A stretch of 64,000 nucleotides of DNA from Streptococcus ictaluri 707-05. GTDB lineage: Bacteria; Bacillota; Bacilli; Lactobacillales; Streptococcaceae. Below the pieces are notes generated by a model. That model did not search any database. It saw only the letters and a program-made list of their open reading frames with translations, and had not been told where the DNA came from. Below, one piece after another: positions 52,661 to 61,994 of the stretch. The position numbers and the translations under genes are program-made. Where the stretch lies: contig NZ_AEUX02000003.1 in NCBI RefSeq assembly GCF_000188015.2, positions 1-64,000 of the forward strand, written 5' to 3'. Each line of letters starts with the position of its first letter. Position 1 is the stretch's first letter.

Positions 52661-54022
52661 TTGCCTGAAGTATCTGAATTACGTGTTCAACCTCAAGATT
52701 TGCTGGCAGAGCAATCTGTCTTAGGGTCAATCTTTATCTCGCCAGATAAACTCATTACGGTTAGAGAGTTTATTAGTCCTGACGATTTTTATAAGTATTC
52801 CCATAAGATTATCTTTAGAGCAATGATTACTTTAAGTGATCGTAATGATGCTATTGACGCAACGACAGTTAGAACTATCCTAGATGATCAGGGAGATCTC
52901 CAGAATATTGGTGGTCTTTCTTATATCGTTGAATTGGTTAACAGTGTTCCAACAAGTGCCAATGCAGAGTATTATGCTAAAATAGTCGCTGAAAAAGCTA
53001 TGTTGCGTGATATTATTGCTAGGTTGACAGATACTGTCAACTTAGCTTATGAAGGTGCTTCTGATTCTGAGGATATCATTGCAGGGGCAGAAAGAGCCCT
53101 TATCGAAATAAACGAACACAGCAATCGTAGTGGTTTTAGAAAAATATCAGATGTTTTAAAAGTTAATTATGAGAACCTAGAATTAAGGTCTAAGCAGACC
53201 TCAGACGTTACGGGATTACCAACAGGTTTTAGAGACTTAGATAAGATTACAACTGGTTTACACCCTGATCAACTAATTATATTGGCAGCTCGACCAGCTG
53301 TCGGAAAAACAGCTTTTGTGCTTAATATTGCTCAAAATGTTGGCACTAAACAAAAAAAAGCTGTTGCTATTTTCTCTTTAGAAATGGGAGCAGAAAGTTT
53401 AGTGGATCGTATGCTTGCAGCTGAGGGAATGGTTGATTCTCATAGTTTGAGAACAGGTCAATTGACAGATCAGGATTGGAATAATGTCACTATTGCCCAG
53501 GGGGCTCTGGCAGAGGCTCCAATTTATATAGATGATACACCAGGGATTAAGATTACAGAAATTAGGGCAAGATCACGTAAACTATCTCAAGAAGTTGAAG
53601 ATGGCTTAGGTTTGATTGTTATTGACTACCTTCAACTTATAACGGGAACAAAACCTGAAAATCGACAACAGGAAGTATCTGATATTTCTCGTCAATTGAA
53701 AATTTTAGCTAAAGAGTTAAAAGTTCCTGTCATTGCTTTGAGTCAGCTTTCTCGTGGCGTTGAGCAAAGGCAAGACAAAAGACCTGTTTTATCTGATATT
53801 CGTGAATCAGGGTCTATTGAGCAAGATGCGGATATTGTTGCCTTTTTATATCGTGATGATTATTATCGTAAAGAAGGTGATGAAGCCGAAGATGCTGTTG
53901 AAGATAATACCATAGAAGTGATTCTAGAAAAGAACAGATCAGGAGCACGTGGGACAGTCAAATTAATGTTCCAAAAAGAATACAATAAGTTCTCCACGAT
54001 TGCACAGTTTGAAGAGAGATAA
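52661..54022 (+). CDS. dnaB: Replicative DNA helicase DnaB-type (DnaC)
   Basis: Hexameric helicase that unwinds DNA at the fork; named dnaC in many Firmicutes. 453 residues starting with TTG 52661 after GGAGG. An N-terminal helical domain (about 10-110), linker, and RecA-like core with Walker A ARPAVGKTAF at about 208-217, Walker B LIVIDYLQLI, and an arginine-rich C-terminus (KNRSGARGTV). Confidence 0.97.
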   Translation: MPEVSELRVQPQDLLAEQSVLGSIFISPDKLITVREFISPDDFYKYSHKIIFRAMITLSDRNDAIDATTVRTILDDQGDLQNIGGLSYIVELVNSVPTSANAEYYAKIVAEKAMLRDIIARLTDTVNLAYEGASDSEDIIAGAERALIEINEHSNRSGFRKISDVLKVNYENLELRSKQTSDVTGLPTGFRDLDKITTGLHPDQLIILAARPAVGKTAFVLNIAQNVGTKQKKAVAIFSLEMGAESLVDRMLAAEGMVDSHSLRTGQLTDQDWNNVTIAQGALAEAPIYIDDTPGIKITEIRARSRKLSQEVEDGLGLIVIDYLQLITGTKPENRQQEVSDISRQLKILAKELKVPVIALSQLSRGVEQRQDKRPVLSDIRESGSIEQDADIVAFLYRDDYYRKEGDEAEDAVEDNTIEVILEKNRSGARGTVKLMFQKEYNKFSTIAQFEER

Positions 54023-54039
54023 GAAAGAGAGAGAAAAAA

Positions 54040-54318
54040 ATGAGTGATGCATTTGCTGATGTTGCTAAAATGAAAAAAATCAAAGAGGAAATTAAAGCCC
54101 ATGAAGGGCAATTGGTTGAATTAACCTTAGAGAATGGACGTAAACGTGAAAAGAATAAGATTGGACGTTTAATTGAAGTTTACACCTCTTTGTTTATCAT
54201 TGAATATAATGACAATTCAGATGTCCCAGGAGCTATTAACAATTCTTACGTAGAATCTTATACTTACTCTGATATTTTAACGGAAAAAACATTAATTCGT
54301 TACCTCGATCAAGAGTAG
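54040..54318 (+). CDS. veg: Veg family protein
   Basis: A 92-residue protein of the Veg family (DUF1021). It has a charged helix (VAKMKKIKEEIKAHEGQLVE) followed by a small beta-rich fold (NKIGRLIEVYTSLFIIEY). In Bacillus Veg affects biofilm matrix genes. It follows dnaB by 17 bp and is closed by a terminator at 54335. Confidence 0.85.
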   Translation: MSDAFADVAKMKKIKEEIKAHEGQLVELTLENGRKREKNKIGRLIEVYTSLFIIEYNDNSDVPGAINNSYVESYTYSDILTEKTLIRYLDQE

Positions 54319-54334
54319 GGATATGTCACATTTT

Positions 54335-54357
54335 AACCTCATAAGAGGTTTTTTCTT
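54335..54357 (+). terminator. Terminator after veg
   Basis: AACCTC-ATAA-GAGGTT followed by TTTTCTTT. Confidence 0.85.
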
Positions 54358-54424
54358 TACATTAAAGTTGACAGAATTGTCAATCTTCCATATCAGATAT
54401 TGAAAATCAAATAATAGGCAGGAA

Positions 54425-54467
54425 AAAAGGAAAAACTATTGTAAGTTTTTCCTTTTAATGCTATAAT
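54425..54467 (+). promoter_or_regulatory. rpsD promoter overlapping a long hairpin
   Basis: TTGTAA (54439-54444) and extended TG-C-TATAAT (-10 at 54462-54467) are 17 bp apart. The -35 region sits within the hairpin AAAGGAAAAACT-ATTGTA-AGTTTTTCCTTT (from about 54427 to 54455), which could stop read-through from upstream. Confidence 0.75.
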
Positions 54468-54473
54468 GTAGTT

Positions 54474-54623
54474 AGTGTGAAATAATAGCAGAAAAATATG
54501 AAGCTCGTCAACAGGTGGTTCTAAATTTAGTAACCTTAGCTGTTTAGGCGAAGACCCCCTGCACGAATCAGGATTTTTCAAACAGTTATTTCCTCATTAT
54601 TTTTTTAGAGGAGGACATTATAG
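54474..54623 (+). ncRNA. Candidate autoregulatory leader of rpsD (S4 leader)
   Basis: About 150 nt separate the predicted transcription start from the rpsD start, far longer than needed for a ribosome binding site. The leader has interleaved complementary segments, including TGCACGAATCA. Firmicutes S4 is known to repress its own mRNA by binding a leader structure; the fold here was not computed, so this is an inference from position and length. Confidence 0.55.
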
Positions 54624-55235
54624 ATGTCACGTTATACTGGTCCATCATGGAAACAATCACGTCGCCTTGGCTTGTCACTTACAGGCACAGGTAAAGAATT
54701 GGCACGTCGTAACTACGTACCTGGTCAACACGGTCCTAACAACCGTAGCAAACTTTCAGAATATGGTTTGCAACTTGCTGAGAAACAAAAATTACGTTTC
54801 TCATACGGTCTTGGTGAAAAACAATTCCGTAACTTGTTCGTACAAGCTACAAAAGTTAAAGAAGGAACTCTTGGTTTCAACTTTATGGTTCTTTTAGAGC
54901 GTCGTCTTGACAACGTTGTTTACCGTTTAGGTCTTGCAACTACTCGTCGTCAAGCACGTCAATTCGTTAACCATGGTCATATTCTTGTTGGCGGAAAACG
55001 CGTTGATATTCCATCTTATCGCGTTGAAGTTGGTCAAGTTATCTCTGTTCGTGAAAAATCAATGAAAGTACCTGCTATCGTTGAAGCAGTTGAAGCAATC
55101 GTTGGACGTCCAGCTTTCGTTTCATTTGACGCTGAAAAACTTGAAGGTTCATTGACTCGTCTTCCAGAACGTGAAGAAATCAACCCAGAAATCAACGAAG
55201 CACTTGTCGTTGAATTCTACAACAAAATGCTTTAA
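54624..55235 (+). CDS. rpsD: 30S ribosomal protein S4
   Basis: Primary 16S rRNA-binding protein that starts 30S body assembly. 203 residues, beginning [15 protein letters not shown], with an S4 domain at about 92-155 ([20 protein letters not shown]). GAGGAGG precedes the ATG. Monocistronic with its own promoter and terminator, and codon use typical of highly expressed genes. Confidence 0.98.
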   Translation: MSRYTGPSWKQSRRLGLSLTGTGKELARRNYVPGQHGPNNRSKLSEYGLQLAEKQKLRFSYGLGEKQFRNLFVQATKVKEGTLGFNFMVLLERRLDNVVYRLGLATTRRQARQFVNHGHILVGGKRVDIPSYRVEVGQVISVREKSMKVPAIVEAVEAIVGRPAFVSFDAEKLEGSLTRLPEREEINPEINEALVVEFYNKML

Positions 55236-55255
55236 TTTTAAGATTAAACTTGCTG

Positions 55256-55281
55256 AAAGCCTACTATTGTGGGCTTTTTGC
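55256..55281 (+). terminator. Terminator after rpsD
   Basis: AAAGCC-T-AC and GTGGGCTTT pair around TATT, followed by TTGC. A second hairpin AAAGGATTGA/TCAATCCTTT spans 55401-55439. No gene is visible in 55236-55493. Confidence 0.75.
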
Positions 55282-55493
55282 TTTGTCTTAAAAGGTTGAC
55301 TATGGGTCTTATTTTCTAAAAAAATGTCTAATGGGAGCAATTGATGTTGTGAGGTAAATCTTCCTATTTGGTATAGATAAGAAAAATCAAAGTAACACTA
55401 AAAGGATTGAGTCCTATACAATATAGAATTCAATCCTTTATTTTAACTATTATGGCTAATTTTTGGAAATCAGTACACTAAAGATGTCTTTCT

Positions 55494-56018
55494 TTATTTA
55501 TCTTTTACATTTAAAGTCCAGTAGTTATAATTTGAAACAAGTCCATTTTCGGTATGTCCAGATGGTGCGACTTGTCTTATCCATACTAAAAAGGCATCTC
55601 TATCTTCATTGTTGACAACAACTTGTTAAGTTTCTTTCATGTCAGTATATTGTGAAATAATTGATGTATTATTAGAAGGTGCTATATAAAAACCATCCCG
55701 CAATTTTTTGTTCTCATTTGCAATATAAGCACTTGGAAAGAGATCAGTCTCATATTCTTCTTGATTACTTGTTTCAGTATTAGCCTTTGATGGTGTACTT
55801 TCTACAGAAGAACTTGTCTGTGTTTTACTGGTTTGAGAGCTAGGTTCTGAGCTGCTTTCAGTTGTTGAATGTAGGGATTTATGCTTAGAAGTTTTTTTAC
55901 TAATTTGTTCTGACTTATCTTTTTTATCAAGTCCAGTTTTAGCTGTATTTTTGGGATGGTTAGAACAAGCGGTTAAAAGTAAGAGTGATGACAGTAAAAT
56001 AATTGTTTTCTTTTTCAT
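55494..56018 (-). pseudogene. Lipoprotein with internal stop codon
   Basis: A short lipoprotein gene: signal peptide with lipobox (MKKKTIILLSSLLLLTACS, Cys18), a Ser/Thr/Lys-rich linker, and a small folded part (about 90-174). The frame is interrupted by TAA at 55626-55628 after DMKET. The same frame continues for 43 residues (QVVVNNEDRDAFLVWIRQV, then APSGHTENGLVSNYNYW) to a stop at 55494. A CAA-to-TAA change is the simplest cause. The truncated product has 130 residues and would still be lipidated, so partial function is possible. I do not recognise the family. Confidence 0.82.
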
Positions 56019-56229
56019 TTTTAATACCTCTTTAAATGAATTATATCACGAGACGCTTTTTAAAAGAATCAAAAAACAATTTTTTTAAAAATTTATAAGG
56101 ATGAGAGAAAAAGGGACTAGTCGCATACTCTAGAATAATCATCTCAGTATCACGTCATCCAAATTTTATATCAAAAAGTAGTTGTAAGTTAATCTCTTCG
56201 TTTAAAAAAGAAATAGCTATTGTTAAAAT

Positions 56230-56247
56230 TTGTGAAATAATATACAA
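56230..56247 (+). promoter_or_regulatory. Rex-like operator upstream of the flavoprotein
   Basis: TTGTGAAATAATATACAA matches a streptococcal Rex consensus (TTGTGAAATATTTCACAA, from memory) at 15 of 18 positions. Rex senses NADH/NAD and controls anaerobic and fumarate metabolism, which suits the downstream gene. Weak evidence without a motif search. Confidence 0.35.
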
Positions 56248-56283
56248 TATTTAGTGTAAAGAATTTTATTTCAAGGGGGATTT

Positions 56284-57700
56284 ATGAAAAAAAACACTTT
56301 TTAGGATGCTTACTCTTTCAGTAGCCTTACTGATATTAGTGGCGTGTGGAAAAACAACCCATCAACCTGAGAAAACCAAGACAAGTACTTCTTCTAAAGA
56401 AGAGGTTGTTTCAGGAGCTTCAGAAAAAACCTATACCGACCCTTCTAAGCTAGCAAAATCATATGACGTGATTATCGTTGGTTCAGGTGGAGCAGGTATG
56501 TCTGCAGCCGTTTCAGCTAAAGATGCTGGTGCTAAAGTTGCTATTTTTGAAAAAATGCCAATTATTGGTGGAAACACAGCCAAATCATCAGCAGGAATGA
56601 ATGCTTCAGAAACGAAGTTCCAAAAGGAGCAAGGAATTGAAGATAGTAATGCTAAATTCTTTGATGAGAGTTTAAAAGGTGGTAAAGGTACTAATAATCA
56701 AGAACTACTTCATTATTTAGTAGACCACTCAGCTTCAGCAATTGATTGGCTAGATACTATGGGCATTACACTTAATAATATTACAACTACAGGAGGAATG
56801 AGTGTTAATCGAACACATCGTCCGTCAGATGGATCTGCTGTAGGGGGCTATTTAGTGGACGGTCTCTATGCAAACGTCAAAGAACGAAAGATTCCGATCT
56901 TTGTTAATGCAGATGTAACTGATATCTTAGAAAATAAAGGAAGTGTTTCAGGGGTTAAAGTTAGTATAGCTGGAGAGACTAAGAAGGTGTCTTCAAAAGC
57001 AGTTGTTCTATCTACAGGTGATGGTATTTTACTAGCAGAAGATGAAGGTGCTGATACGGTTGATATGCAAGAAATTCAAATCCATCCAACCGTAGAACAA
57101 GAATCAGCTTATTTAATCACAGAAGCTGTTCGTGGTGAAGGAGCTATTCTAGTTGATCAAAAAGGACAACGCTTTATTAATGAGTTAGAAACTCGTGATA
57201 CAGTTTCAGCTGCTATTAATAAGTTAAACCCTAACCATGCTTTTGTTATTTTCGACCAAGCCCTTAAATCTCGCGTACCAGCTATTAATCAGTATGAAGA
57301 GAAAAAATTAGTTGTTAAGGCAGATACTATAGAAGCCTTAGCTCAGAAAATAAAAGTTCCTGAAGAGAGTTTGAAAGCAAGTCTTGAAGCTTGGAATCAA
57401 GCTATAGCAAGCCAATCAGATGCTCTTGGTAGAACAACAGGGATGACACATGATCTTAGTCAAGCTCCTTTTTACGCTATTAAGATTGCCCCAGGTATTC
57501 ATCATACCATGGGAGGTTTAAAAATCAATACAGAGACCCAAGTACTGAAAAAAGATGGAACACCTATTGCAGGTCTTTATGCAGCAGGAGAACTGACCGG
57601 TGGTGTACATGGTAAAAATCGTATTGGTGGAAATGCGGTAGCAGACATTATTATTTTTGGTCGTCAAGCAGGTGAGCAATCAGCTAAGTATGTTAAGTAA
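56284..57700 (+). pseudogene. Fumarate-reductase-like flavoprotein lipoprotein, decayed
   Basis: A FAD-dependent fumarate reductase/flavocytochrome c-like protein. It keeps the dinucleotide motif VIIVGSGGAGMSAAVSA, catalytic-type residues in IHPT, ETRDTVSA and GIHHTMGG, and the C-terminal AAGELTGGVHGKNRIGGNA. Two lesions are visible. The ATG at 56284, which follows AAGGGGGA, hits a stop after six codons; removing one base from the A8 or T5 run restores MKKNTFRMLTLSV or MKKTLFRMLTLSV and lipobox LVAC. Near 57013-57020, VLSTG joins directly to DGILLAE, where family members have about 26 more residues (TGGFG to GATGDG). An ATG at 56306 could give a 464-residue product with a shortened signal. 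Confidence 0.78.
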
Positions 57701-57720
57701 ATAGAAAATACATATTAACA

Positions 57721-57757
57721 AAAAACTAGAACAGCTTTTGCAATCTAGTTTTTTTCT
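57721..57757 (+). terminator. Terminator after the flavoprotein
   Basis: AAAAACTAGA and TCTAGTTTTT pair around ACAGCTTTTGCAA, followed by TTC. Confidence 0.8.
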
Positions 57758-57764
57758 GTTTAAA

Positions 57765-57935
57765 TTAGTTGGAGTTCGTTAACATTTTGAGGACAAACTG
57801 AGTTAGCTGCTCTGGCGATTCTTTTTTACCACTGGCAATCCATGCTTGACAGATCCCAAAAAAAGCATAAGCAAAGTAAACTGCGCTGTATTCCTTTTCC
57901 ATATTATTGAGGTAATCGGTGTTTAAATTTTTGAT
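57765..57935 (-). pseudogene. TetR-family regulator remnant (C-terminal part only)
   Basis: A 56-residue open stretch ends at the stop 57765-57767 and is open upstream to 57935 with no helix-turn-helix. The translation has the TetR C-terminal pattern VYFAYAFFGICQAWIASGKK, then SPEQLTQFVLKMLTNSN. A TetR gene divergent from yhgE is a common pairing in Firmicutes. Here the N-terminal DNA-binding domain is missing and the promoter region of yhgE follows directly, so the regulator is lost. Confidence 0.7.
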
Positions 57936-57995
57936 TTACTTGTATAATATATTTTATCATAATTTTTGAACACCATGTCCAATTTAGGAGAAAAA

Positions 57996-60265
57996 ATGTT
58001 AGAAGAACTAAAAGCACTTATTAAAAATCCAAAACTTATTATTACTATGATTGGAGTTGCCCTAGTTCCAGCCCTATATAACTTAGCCTTTTTAGGTTCT
58101 ATGTGGGATCCTTATGGTCAAGTAAATCATCTACCTATCGCTGTTGTCAATAAAGATCGGCCAACAAAATATAAAGGTAAAACCTTTGAAATCGGTGACA
58201 ATATGGTGGACAAGATGTCTAAAAATAAAGACTTAGACTATCATTTTGTCAGCGAGAAGGTAGCTAAAAATGGTTTAAGACAGGGTGACTATTATATGGT
58301 AGTAACGTTACCAAAAAATCTCTCTCAAAAAGCCACAACCTTATTAGAGAAAGAGCCTGAAAAACTTGTCGTCTCTTATCAAACCAGTAAAGGTCATGGT
58401 ATGGTTGCCTCTAAGATGGCAGACACGGCCATGCATCAACTTAAAGAAAAGATTGCTACAAATCTGACAGAAAGTTATATTGCCTCTGTCTTTAAAAACA
58501 TGAGGCATCTGCAAAAAGGGCTTAAAAAAGCAAGTAATGGAGCCAGTCAGTTAAATGAAGGGGCACAGGTTGCACAAGATGGTAGTCAAACTTTAACCAA
58601 TGGTCTAAATCGATTCGCAAGTTCTACTCAAACTTTCGATCAAGGAGCTTCTCAATTTTCTAATGGTTTAGTGTCTTATACAGATGGTGTTGGTCAATTA
58701 CACCATGGATTAGGACAATTTTCTGAAAGCATGCCTAGTTACCTAAATGGTGTGACCCAATTAGCCAAGGGAGCTAATCAATTGTCAGATGGGATTAGGA
58801 AACTGGAAGGGGCTACTCAATTACCACCAGAAAAAAACAGGCAATTGAAAGCTTAATTGATGGTTTACCTCAATTAAACCAGGCTATTCAACAATTAAAT
58901 ATGAGCTTATCTCAGACGGGTATGCCATCAGTTGATCAAGGAGATATTAGTCAAAGACTAGCGGCTATAGGAGAACAAGCAAAACAGGTTATTGTTGACG
59001 CTAACATCTAAAATCAGAATGAGCTTAAGGCTCTCCAATCAACGACTACTTATCAAAGTTTGACTCCAGAACAACAAAATGAGCTTAGCTCAGCTTTAAC
59101 TAGTCAAACATCAAATGCCACACTAGCTGCTAAGGAGATCCTGACTAATCTACAGATGATAAAAGAAGGGTTGACAAGTTTGTCAACACAAGATGCTACA
59201 GCTCCGTTTGTCACATTAAAAGAGAGTGTAGCTCAGATAGCTAGCCAATCGAATCAGGCTTTACCAGCCTCAAGTACTGCTTTGCTAGAATTATCTCAGG
59301 GTCTCACAAAAGTACATACAGGTTTGTCTGATCAAGCTTTGCCCGCAACACACCAGCTAGCCAATGGCTTAGTTCAACTAGATGGTAAGAATGAGGCGGT
59401 CTTATCTGGTATTTCTAACCTTTCTAATGGAGCATCTCAACTAAACAATCACACAGGACAACTATTATCTGGGAATAAGCAACTTCTGGAGGGTTCTCAT
59501 CAGTTATCAGGAGCCTCTATTCAATTAGCAGATGGCAGTCAAAGCTTGACAAGTGGATTAACAGCATTGTCAACAGGGTTGACAGAACTAGATCATTCAC
59601 TATCAAAAGCTTCTCAACAATTATCTCTGATTTCTGTTACTAAAGATAATGCGAAAAAAGTGGCAAAACCTCTAACTTTATCTAAGTCAGATACCGATAA
59701 GGTAAAAACGAATGGGATTGCGATGGCGCCATACATGATAGCTGTATCCTTGATGGTAGTTGCTTTATCCACAAATGTTATTTTTGCTAATTCTTTATCT
59801 GGTCGTCCGGTCAATAGCAAATGGGATTGGGCTAAGCAAAAACTTGTCATTAACGGATTTATTTCAACAGTGAGCTCCTTTATTCTTTATTTTGCTATTC
59901 AATTATTAGGATTTGAGGCCAATCATAGCATTAAAACCTTAGCTTTCATTGTCCTTAGTGGATGGACCTTGATGGCACTTGTGACAGCCTTAGTTGGATG
60001 GGACGATCGTTATGGCTCCTTTGCTTCTCTTATTATGCTCTTATTACAAGTGGGTGCTTCGGGAGGTTCTTATCCTATCGAATTAAGCGGAGCCTTCTTC
60101 AGATATTTACATCCCTTTTTACCAATGTCTTATATTGTTTCAGGACTTCGTCAGACTATTTCACTTCGTGGGCATATTGGAACAGAGGTTAGCATATTAA
60201 CAGGGTTCTTAATTGCCTTTATGCTGATAGGTCTAGTGATTTACCGTCCAAAATCAAATGCTTAA
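57996..60265 (+). pseudogene. YhgE/Pip-family membrane protein, frameshift plus stop
   Basis: A large ABC-2-like protein (phage infection protein family) of about 756 codons. The N-terminal part from ATG 57996 (after TTAGGAG) has one transmembrane helix (IITMIGVALVPALYNLAFLG), the middle is a heptad-like NGxxQL repeat region, and the C-terminal part has five helices. The frame shifts at an A7 run (58831-58837); one more A would join the halves as PPEKKQAIESL. The second frame then meets an in-frame TAA at 59009-59011 (DANI-stop-NQNELKA). Two independent lesions make a sequencing error less likely. The C-terminal frame is open from 59012 to 60265. Confidence 0.88.
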
Positions 60266-60296
60266 AAAAGAAGTGAGACAGATTTTTTGAAACTAT

Positions 60297-60331
60297 AAAA
60301 AACTTCTAGACTAAATTCTAGAAGTTTTTTG
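60297..60331. terminator. Bidirectional terminator between yhgE and the DUF4097 gene
   Basis: AAAAAACTTCTAGA and TCTAGAAGTTTTTT enclose CTAAAT, forming a 14-bp stem with A and T tails. Confidence 0.88.
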
Positions 60332-60345
60332 TTAATGGTTTATTT

Positions 60346-61410
60346 TTAATGGATGTCAATATTTCCGGTGTTGACAGAGATGTCAACGAGATGGTCGGAT
60401 GCATTGTCTGTTTTAAAAATGGTTTTTCCTGAGCTAGACTCTTTAGATAGAGGAGTAGAGGCAAGTTTATCTCCTAATCGGATAGTGCCATTTACAGTTT
60501 CAGCTTGGTATTGAATTGCTTCACTATTAACTAGTGTCAAGTCCATGTCAATATTACCTCCCTGAAACTTATTTTTTCCAGTTAGTTTGACCTTATTAAA
60601 AGCGACAAGTGACACGGGTTGAGAAGAGTATTCGTCATTTTCTTTTGCAGCAGGTGTTGTAAACTGAATGGTGTAAATACTGCCATCATTACATTCAACT
60701 CCTCCAGGATTAATGGTGTGAATGCTGACATGACTTAATTGAGAGTTATAAGTCGTGAACCCTCCAGAAGCAATTGTAATATCACTATTTTCTAAGATAG
60801 AATCGGTTAGTGTGACAAGATTGTCTCCTGAATTAGCAGTAATCTGTTTTAAGTTGCTTCTAGTAGCAGTGAGTGGACCTTGAATGTCACCTTGTTCAAT
60901 CCGACTATCGATCAACTGTAAAGGAGCTGTTAACTCGAATTTTTTGATGGTAATATTATTTAGACTAACATAGAAGAAATTATGTCCTTTTAGTTCTTTT
61001 AAAACAGTATTTTTGGGTAAGGTAATAATGATTTGACGTCGATTAGCATGTCTTTGAAGATCATTGAATGTAAAGCCCATGATCTCTATGGCACCAGTAA
61101 CAACAAAATCTCGATACTTTTGGCTAATGTTTAGGGTTCCATTTGTAGCACTTACTTTGATAGGATCAAGAAATTTAGGATGGGTATAGTAAGAGACAGT
61201 AGGTTGTTTTATCTCACTTGTTTCAATAACGACCTCATAATTAGAAATCGCAAGGTCAATATCGTCAATCTTATTAAGGGTTTGAGTCACTTTTTTAGGA
61301 GCAGTTTATTGTTTAATGGCTTCAAATCCACCACCTAATAGGATGGCACCAAAGACAATACAAGTGACGCTAATCATAAAAAATCGTTTGGTTAAGGTTG
61401 CTGTTTTCAT
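60346..61410 (-). pseudogene. DUF4097 envelope-stress protein with early stop
   Basis: From ATG 61410 (overlapping the DUF1700 stop by 4 bp) the frame encodes MKTATLTKRFFMISVTCIVF, a single membrane anchor, and GAILLGGGFEAIKQ, then TAA at 61306-61308. The same frame continues without a break for the rest of the protein to 60346. The downstream part is a beta-helix-like repeat domain (GATEIMGFTFNDL-like and NITIKKFELTAPLQLID stretches) typical of DUF4097/adhesin-like proteins. Restart at GTG 61290 would give a 314-residue product without its anchor. A single nonsense change is the simplest reading. Confidence 0.85.
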
Positions 61411-61994
61411 ACGTACTCACCTCTTTTGTGATTAATCCATTTAACAAAGGCTACAAAGCCTCTTCCAGAATAGCGAAGAATAGTAGTGGCAATAATCCAA
61501 ATAAGAATGCCGCCACCAAAGCTTAAGAGAGATGCACCGATTCCCATGGATAGAGCAGGAAGAGATAAGCCTAGTAGGGTAAAACTTTCAAATAAGGTAA
61601 TGGCAGCTACAAGAATGCCACCCAAACCAAAAAGATAAGCGGCAAAGATGAGCATAAGCCCAGCTGCTAAACAAGCTAGAAGAAAAACAATTAATGAAAG
61701 TAATAGCGGTAAGGCCAAGGGTGCCGCAAAAAGAGATAAAATGGTTAAACCAATAATGGTTGCTCGACTCTTGGGTGTTTTATCGTTGTTGGCCAGATGT
61801 TTCCCCAAGACATTGGAAATAATCTCACTTGCAGCTTCTTTTGGACTACCCAATTCTTGGATAACATGCTCTTCACGTTCTGGTCCTGCTTCGTCAAAAT
61901 ACTCGATATAATAGTCCATGGCTTCTTGGTAATCTTCTTTTGGTAATTTTCGTAAGTATTTGTCTAGCTCAGCTAGGTATTCAATCCTTGTCAT
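61407..61994 (-). CDS. DUF1700 membrane protein
   Basis: 195 residues: an N-terminal helical DUF1700 domain (about 1-70; YLAELDKYLRKLPKEDYQEA, then YYIEYFDEAGPE) and three or four hydrophobic helices (about 78-180). Such proteins occur between a PadR regulator and a DUF4097 protein in many Firmicutes and are thought to act in envelope stress sensing. It overlaps padR by 14 bp and the DUF4097 gene by 4 bp. Confidence 0.85.
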   Translation of the reverse strand: MTRIEYLAELDKYLRKLPKEDYQEAMDYYIEYFDEAGPEREEHVIQELGSPKEAASEIISNVLGKHLANNDKTPKSRATIIGLTILSLFAAPLALPLLLSLIVFLLACLAAGLMLIFAAYLFGLGGILVAAITLFESFTLLGLSLPALSMGIGASLLSFGGGILIWIIATTILRYSGRGFVAFVKWINHKRGEYV

